33,607 nucleotides of DNA from an uncultured Collinsella sp. (GTDB lineage Bacteria > Actinomycetota > Coriobacteriia > Coriobacteriales > Coriobacteriaceae). The notes below the pieces were generated by a model, which had not been told where the DNA came from, made no database searches, and saw only the letters and a list, made by a program, of their open reading frames with translations. The position numbers and the translations under genes are program-made. Positions 29,824-33,607 of this stretch are shown piece after piece (position 1 is the stretch's first letter; each line of letters starts with the position of its first letter). The stretch lies in contig UQIC01000022.1 of assembly GCA_900540985.1 (NCBI GenBank), forward strand, positions 1-33,607, in the 5' to 3' direction.

Positions 29824-31486
29824 GAATGTTTGCTCCTTCCCGATCTTGTTTGCGCTGCTTGCCCTCCTGATCGGCACCTGCGCGGTTGTGTTCCCCGCAT
29901 CCGCGCAGGCCGCGCCGACCTCGACCGGTTCCATCACGGTGAGCGGCACCGTGGCGCGCAGCTACGACGCCTACCAGATCTTTAGCGCCAACGTCATCGA
30001 TGGCGACAACGACGCTAAAATCGCCACCGACCTTGCCTGGGCAAGCGATGCCGTGCGCGACGCCGCGCTGCCTGTGCTGCACAGCGCCGGCATGCCCAAC
30101 TCCCAGACCACCGCGCAGGAAGCTGCCGAGTGGCTCAACGCCGATTCCCACCTTACGAGCGCGCTGAGCGCACAGCTCGCTCGTTCCCTCCAGAGCTCTG
30201 ATGCCGCGTCCGTGCCCCTTAACGCGGGCACGGCGTCAGAGCTGCCCTGTGGCTACTGGCTCATCGTCGCCGACGACGACTCCATCGCCCAGGGCGAGGC
30301 TGGTACCGCGCCGGTCATGGCCCTGGTCGGCGGCAGCGCCGTCACCGTCAAGCCCAAGGCGGCGACGCCCAAGGTCCAAAAGCACGTGCTGGAGGACAGC
30401 ACCGCCGCCTGGCAGAAAGCTGCCGACGCCACGGTCGCCGACGACCTGTACTGGCGCCTCTCTGCCACGGTCCCGGTGGGTCTTACCGCCTACGACACCT
30501 ATACGGTGCGGTTCGTCGACACCTTGAGCGCGGGGCTCGACCCCTCCAAGGTCGCCGCGAGCATGCGCGTGTACGTGGCGGCGGGCGCGGACGGCGGCTT
30601 TGACGCCGTCTCAACCGGTAAGGACGGGCGCGCCGGCACCGAGCCCGCGAAGGGCTGGACCGACATCACAGCCCAGTGCGCTACCAAGGTAGCGGCCGAC
30701 GGCAAGACCTTCACCGTGCGCACCGGCGACCTCATCGCCGCGCTCGGCGGGGCCGACGCCTTCACCGCGGGCGCCCGCGTGGTCGCCGTGTACAATGCGC
30801 CGCTCAACAGCGCATGCAGCCACGGCATCGCGAAGGGCAACCCCAACGAGGCCTACCTGCGCTACCCGCGCTCTCCCTTTGCCGACCAGTCCGGCGATGC
30901 CGGCTTTACCCGCACGCCGAGCGACGATGCGTGCGCCTACACCTGGGATCTCGCGCTCACCAAGCGCGGTAGCGACGGCGACAAGCCGCTGCCCGGGGCG
31001 GTCCTGAACATCGCCGACGACCGCGGCCGCACGCTAGCGGCTGACGGCACGTGGGATGCAGAGGGTAAGGCCACCGTCACCACGGGCGAGGACGGTCGCG
31101 TGGCCGTCTCGGGCGTGGACTCGGGCAAGCTGGAGGTCCGCGAACTCAAGGCGCCCAAGGGCTACACCGCCTTTGAGGGCACACGCTCCGTGACGGTCAA
31201 GGCCGAGGGTCTGGACGTCGACCAGGTGGCCGCCGCCAAGCCCAAGCTCACCATCACGGCCGAGTCGCCCCTGCGCGCCGACAGCGCGGACGGGTCGGCG
31301 GGCAGCCTGGAGGCGTCGCTCATTAACACACCCACCGGCACACCCCCTAGCATTACCACCGGAGGCTTTATGCCCTCGACTGGCGATATGGCAATGTTCA
31401 CCGCGGCCGCCGCAGCGGCCGCCGGAGCTGCGCTCATCGTGGTCGCGCTCCTGGTCAAGCGGGGAAGTGGCAGCCATAAAGAGTAG
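29816..31486 (+). CDS. Sortase-substrate pilin (minor/basal subunit candidate)
   Basis: 556 residues. A signal peptide (~1-33, ending A-S-A-Q-A-A) precedes an N-terminal pilin domain with Y-D-A-Y-Q-I-F and A-Q-E-A-A-E-W-L-N, both shared with the third pilin. A second domain begins at V-Q-K-H-V-L-E-D (a pilin-motif-like lysine) and includes D-T-L-S-A-G-L. A SpaA/CnaB domain (~375-475) has K-R-G and the E-box V-R-E-L-K-A-P-K-G-Y. The sorting signal is M-P-S-T-G (519-523), not the L-P-x-S/T-G of its neighbours, then an Ala-rich membrane segment and K-R tail. The GTG start follows GGGAGG, overlapping the preceding gene by 8 bp. Codon use is much more GC-rich than in the flanking pilin genes. The different sorting motif fits a different sortase or a basal role. 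Confidence 0.85.
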   Translation: MNKNVCSFPILFALLALLIGTCAVVFPASAQAAPTSTGSITVSGTVARSYDAYQIFSANVIDGDNDAKIATDLAWASDAVRDAALPVLHSAGMPNSQTTAQEAAEWLNADSHLTSALSAQLARSLQSSDAASVPLNAGTASELPCGYWLIVADDDSIAQGEAGTAPVMALVGGSAVTVKPKAATPKVQKHVLEDSTAAWQKAADATVADDLYWRLSATVPVGLTAYDTYTVRFVDTLSAGLDPSKVAASMRVYVAAGADGGFDAVSTGKDGRAGTEPAKGWTDITAQCATKVAADGKTFTVRTGDLIAALGGADAFTAGARVVAVYNAPLNSACSHGIAKGNPNEAYLRYPRSPFADQSGDAGFTRTPSDDACAYTWDLALTKRGSDGDKPLPGAVLNIADDRGRTLAADGTWDAEGKATVTTGEDGRVAVSGVDSGKLEVRELKAPKGYTAFEGTRSVTVKAEGLDVDQVAAAKPKLTITAESPLRADSADGSAGSLEASLINTPTGTPPSITTGGFMPSTGDMAMFTAAAAAAAGAALIVVALLVKRGSGSHKE

Positions 31487-31594
31487 CTGGCAGCCCCACA
31501 GAGAACGGGGCGAGACATAACGAAGCAGATGCTAAGACACAGACAGATGATGATCGATCGAATGAGAACCAACCGGAAAACGGAGGAAAAGAAG

Positions 31595-33415
31595 ATGAGC
31601 ATGAGCAAGAACATCGCACGCCTGGCAGTAACCGCCGGCCTCACAGCAGCGTTGAGCTTCGGCGGCGTCATGGCCCCGGTGACCATGGCGTTTGCAGAGG
31701 GTGCGGCGGGTTCGACCGTAACTTTCAATGACCCTACTTATCAAGAGACTACGACCTATAAGGGCATCCAGATCTTTACGGCTAATGTGAGCGATTCTGC
31801 TGTTACCAACATTCAGTGGGCCGGCTCTTCTCAGGTCGAGAAGGATGCAATTCGGGATGTTGTTGTCAGTGCAATTGATAAAGCCGTGAAGGCAGAAGAT
31901 TCCACCAAAAGCTACAGCAGCAATAACGCACAGGAGGCTGCCGAATGGCTGAATGAACATGCTAAAACTAATGAAGCTACAAAGGTTGCGAGCGACAATG
32001 TTCTGAATGTAATTGCGAAAAAACTGAATACCGCTGCTTTTTCCGGTGCATGGAAGGCGACTAATCAGGACAATAAATCCCTTTCCGGCCTTGCCGCCGG
32101 CTACTGGCTCTTCCTCACCGATAACACGACAAAGTCCGATAACGAGTCGACTGACGCCTTTACCTCGCCTGTGTATGCCGTGATTGACGGTACGAATACG
32201 ACGGTGACAATTTCCCCCAAGAAGAGCGTCCCCACGGTCGAGAAGAAGATCCTTGATGATGACTCCAAGTTGAAGGACGTTAACATTACTGACCAGACTG
32301 GCTGGGAAGATTACGCTGACTCTCAGATCGACCAGGAGGTCAACTATAAGCTCACCGGCACCATCGCCAGCAACTACGCCACCTTCAGCACCTACGCCTA
32401 TAAGTTCACGGACGTGCTTTCCGGTGGTCTCGACTACGTCGACGGCTCGGTTGAGGTGTATGCGCTCAAAGACGGCGCTTACACCACGATCGATGCTAGC
32501 AAGTACGACGTTGCTTGGGCCAACAACACTCTGACGGTGGACTTCAAGGTCGACGGCACCAAGAAGGGCCTCAAGGACGTTGACGGCTTGACCGCAGACA
32601 CCAAGATCGTCGTCTTCTACAGGGCCAAGCTCAACGGCAGCGCCGTGATCGGTAACTCCACTGATGGCAGCAAGGGTGGCAACCCCAACACCGTCACGCT
32701 CACGTACTCCAACAACCCGTATACCGAGAGCGCGGGCACGACGATTGGAGACACCGTCGCTGACTTCGCCTTCAAGCTCAACCTCATCAAGGTCGACCAG
32801 GGCACTGAGAAGGGCCTCGCGGGCGCCGTCTTCACCATCCAGTCCCATGACGCGAACACCAATGGACAGTATGTTGCCTCGAAGGCGGATACTACCGCGG
32901 GCGTTGTCGCGGGCCAGCTCGTACCCGATGTCGACGCTAACAACCTTCCTGACTACGTGAAGTTTACGTCCGGCGACAACGGCCTGATTGCCGTCTCCGG
33001 CCTCGATGCCGGCTCCTACACGGTGACCGAGGTCAAGACCCCCGACGACAGTAAGTACACCAAGGCCGACCCCTTCACTTTCACCATCACCCCGACGTAT
33101 AACGACAGCACGATGAAGGTGACGGGCCTTGAGGCGGAACCCTCCGAGGATGACGTGAACCGCACCGACATCGCTTTCTGCAAGCTTGATGATGTTACCG
33201 GCGACAACGTTCTTCAGAAGGATGGTGATGCTCAATTTGATGTCAACAAGGGCGAAATCATCGTTTTCGTCGGCAACACCAAGTCCGTCGGCCTCCCGCT
33301 GACCGGTCTCAACGGCGTGACCTTCACTTTGATCGCTGGTGGCGCGGTGCTGTGCATCGGCGTGGCGCACCTCATCCGCAGCCGTAAGCAGGCTGAGGAG
33401 TCCGAGCAGGAGTAA
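31595..33415 (+). CDS. Major pilin with isopeptide-type domains and LPLTG signal
   Basis: 606 residues. The signal peptide (~1-35) ends near A-F-A-E-G. The N-terminal domain contains Y-K-G-I-Q-I-F and A-Q-E-A-A-E-W-L-N. V-P-T-V-E-K-K-I (~215) is a SpaA-type pilin motif whose lysine is probably the polymerisation site. A D2-type domain (K-F-T-D-V-L-S-G-G-L-D-Y) and a CnaB/SpaA domain (F-K-L-N-L-I-K-V-D to Y-T-V-T-E-V-K-T-P, the E-box Glu) follow. L-P-L-T-G (567-571), a hydrophobic helix and R-S-R-K tail end the protein. Domain order is that of backbone pilins linked head to tail by a class C sortase. The ATG at 31595 follows GGAGG; an upstream in-frame start at 31529 has no such site. It is paralogous to the preceding pilin, and a strong terminator follows. 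Confidence 0.9.
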   Translation: MSMSKNIARLAVTAGLTAALSFGGVMAPVTMAFAEGAAGSTVTFNDPTYQETTTYKGIQIFTANVSDSAVTNIQWAGSSQVEKDAIRDVVVSAIDKAVKAEDSTKSYSSNNAQEAAEWLNEHAKTNEATKVASDNVLNVIAKKLNTAAFSGAWKATNQDNKSLSGLAAGYWLFLTDNTTKSDNESTDAFTSPVYAVIDGTNTTVTISPKKSVPTVEKKILDDDSKLKDVNITDQTGWEDYADSQIDQEVNYKLTGTIASNYATFSTYAYKFTDVLSGGLDYVDGSVEVYALKDGAYTTIDASKYDVAWANNTLTVDFKVDGTKKGLKDVDGLTADTKIVVFYRAKLNGSAVIGNSTDGSKGGNPNTVTLTYSNNPYTESAGTTIGDTVADFAFKLNLIKVDQGTEKGLAGAVFTIQSHDANTNGQYVASKADTTAGVVAGQLVPDVDANNLPDYVKFTSGDNGLIAVSGLDAGSYTVTEVKTPDDSKYTKADPFTFTITPTYNDSTMKVTGLEAEPSEDDVNRTDIAFCKLDDVTGDNVLQKDGDAQFDVNKGEIIVFVGNTKSVGLPLTGLNGVTFTLIAGGAVLCIGVAHLIRSRKQAEESEQE

Positions 33416-33515
33416 CGTTCGCTCACCCATCCCTTTGGCAGGTGGGATGTGGTGGCCATGAGACTTGCGGACACTTTTTTCGTCCATCTACGTTCTTGCT
33501 TTGCCATTCTCTTTT

Positions 33516-33554
33516 CGGGGCAGACTCCGCACTGGAGTTTGCCCCGTTTTTTTT
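33516..33554 (+). terminator. Strong terminator after the pilin genes
   Basis: CGGGGCAGACTCC (33516-33528) pairs with GGAGTTTGCCCCG (33534-33546) with one mismatch, then a run of eight T. It separates the pilin genes from whatever follows; no gene can be supported in 33416-33607. Confidence 0.9.
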
Positions 33555-33607
33555 ACGGGCTTTAGCCTGTGCGGGGCGCGCAGCGCACCGCATCAGAAAC
33601 CACCCGC

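Noticed and set aside
31532..33487. Minus-strand reading frame of 651 codons
   Set aside because: Antisense shadow of the major pilin gene; it also runs through the pilin ribosome site.
1..33607. tRNA or rRNA genes
   Set aside because: No tRNA cloverleaf with conserved T-loop and CCA-end features, and no rRNA segments, were recognised by eye.
1..33607. Prophage or integrative element
   Set aside because: No integrase, terminase, capsid or conjugation genes occur; the DUF559-like gene and the ATPase alone do not support one.

Overview
The window looks like a chromosomal segment of a gut actinobacterium of the class Coriobacteriia, most likely Collinsella or a close relative. This is inferred from high GC with GC-ending codons, a GlnR-type OmpR regulator beside a glutamine synthetase homologue, sortase-anchored pilins, a DUF559-type nuclease-like protein, and several families of short intergenic palindromes. 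No 16S rRNA or other taxonomic marker is present.

Layout. 1-1300: repeats and a minus-strand AAA-type ATPase with a striking 10-bp repeat array in front of it. 1399-6844: an apparent 2-keto-3-deoxygluconate (KDG) module, made of a YczE/YitT-type membrane protein (minus), a GntR/FCD regulator (plus), KDPG aldolase and KDG kinase (minus, kinase first), and a divergent LacI-family regulator. 6979-9029: a glutamine synthetase-like gene and a GlnR-like regulator. 9238-10692: an HtrA-type serine protease. 11140-13368: ligA. 13426-15677: a MATE exporter followed by a MerR/GyrI-like regulator (minus). 15936-19656: a heterodimeric ABC exporter. 19867-20904: a DUF559-like protein between two copies of one palindromic repeat. 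21138-23499: moaA and a MoaC-MobB fusion. 23788-25075: a frameshifted MFS transporter. 25275-26096: a Cof-type HAD phosphatase. 26581-33415: three sortase-substrate pilin genes closed by a strong terminator. The sortase is not in the window.

The most interesting part is the regulation of the KDG module. Two minus-strand promoters, in front of the membrane protein and of kdgK, share one layout: a TATACT -10 box, a LacI-type operator (CGAAATCGGTTTCG) just downstream, then a 58-nt hairpin whose stem differs between the copies but whose inner 20 nt is nearly invariant. A second, unrelated structured element of about 110-120 nt occurs twice, directly upstream of the membrane protein gene and of the KDPG aldolase gene. 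It has invariant single-stranded blocks and two stems that show compensatory changes, and one copy ends in a U-run. I do not recognise it as a known riboswitch class. It is the best candidate here for an undescribed system.

Other points of note: the glutamine synthetase homologue lacks three of the six metal-ligand residues and has the catalytic flap Glu replaced by Asp, so it may be a pseudoenzyme. Its promoter carries a match to the actinobacterial GlnR box. The MATE promoter has the 19-bp spacer and dyad typical of MerR-controlled promoters. A 201-bp MITE-like element lies between htrA and ligA. All functions are read from sequence patterns by eye; no alignment, folding or database search was run.
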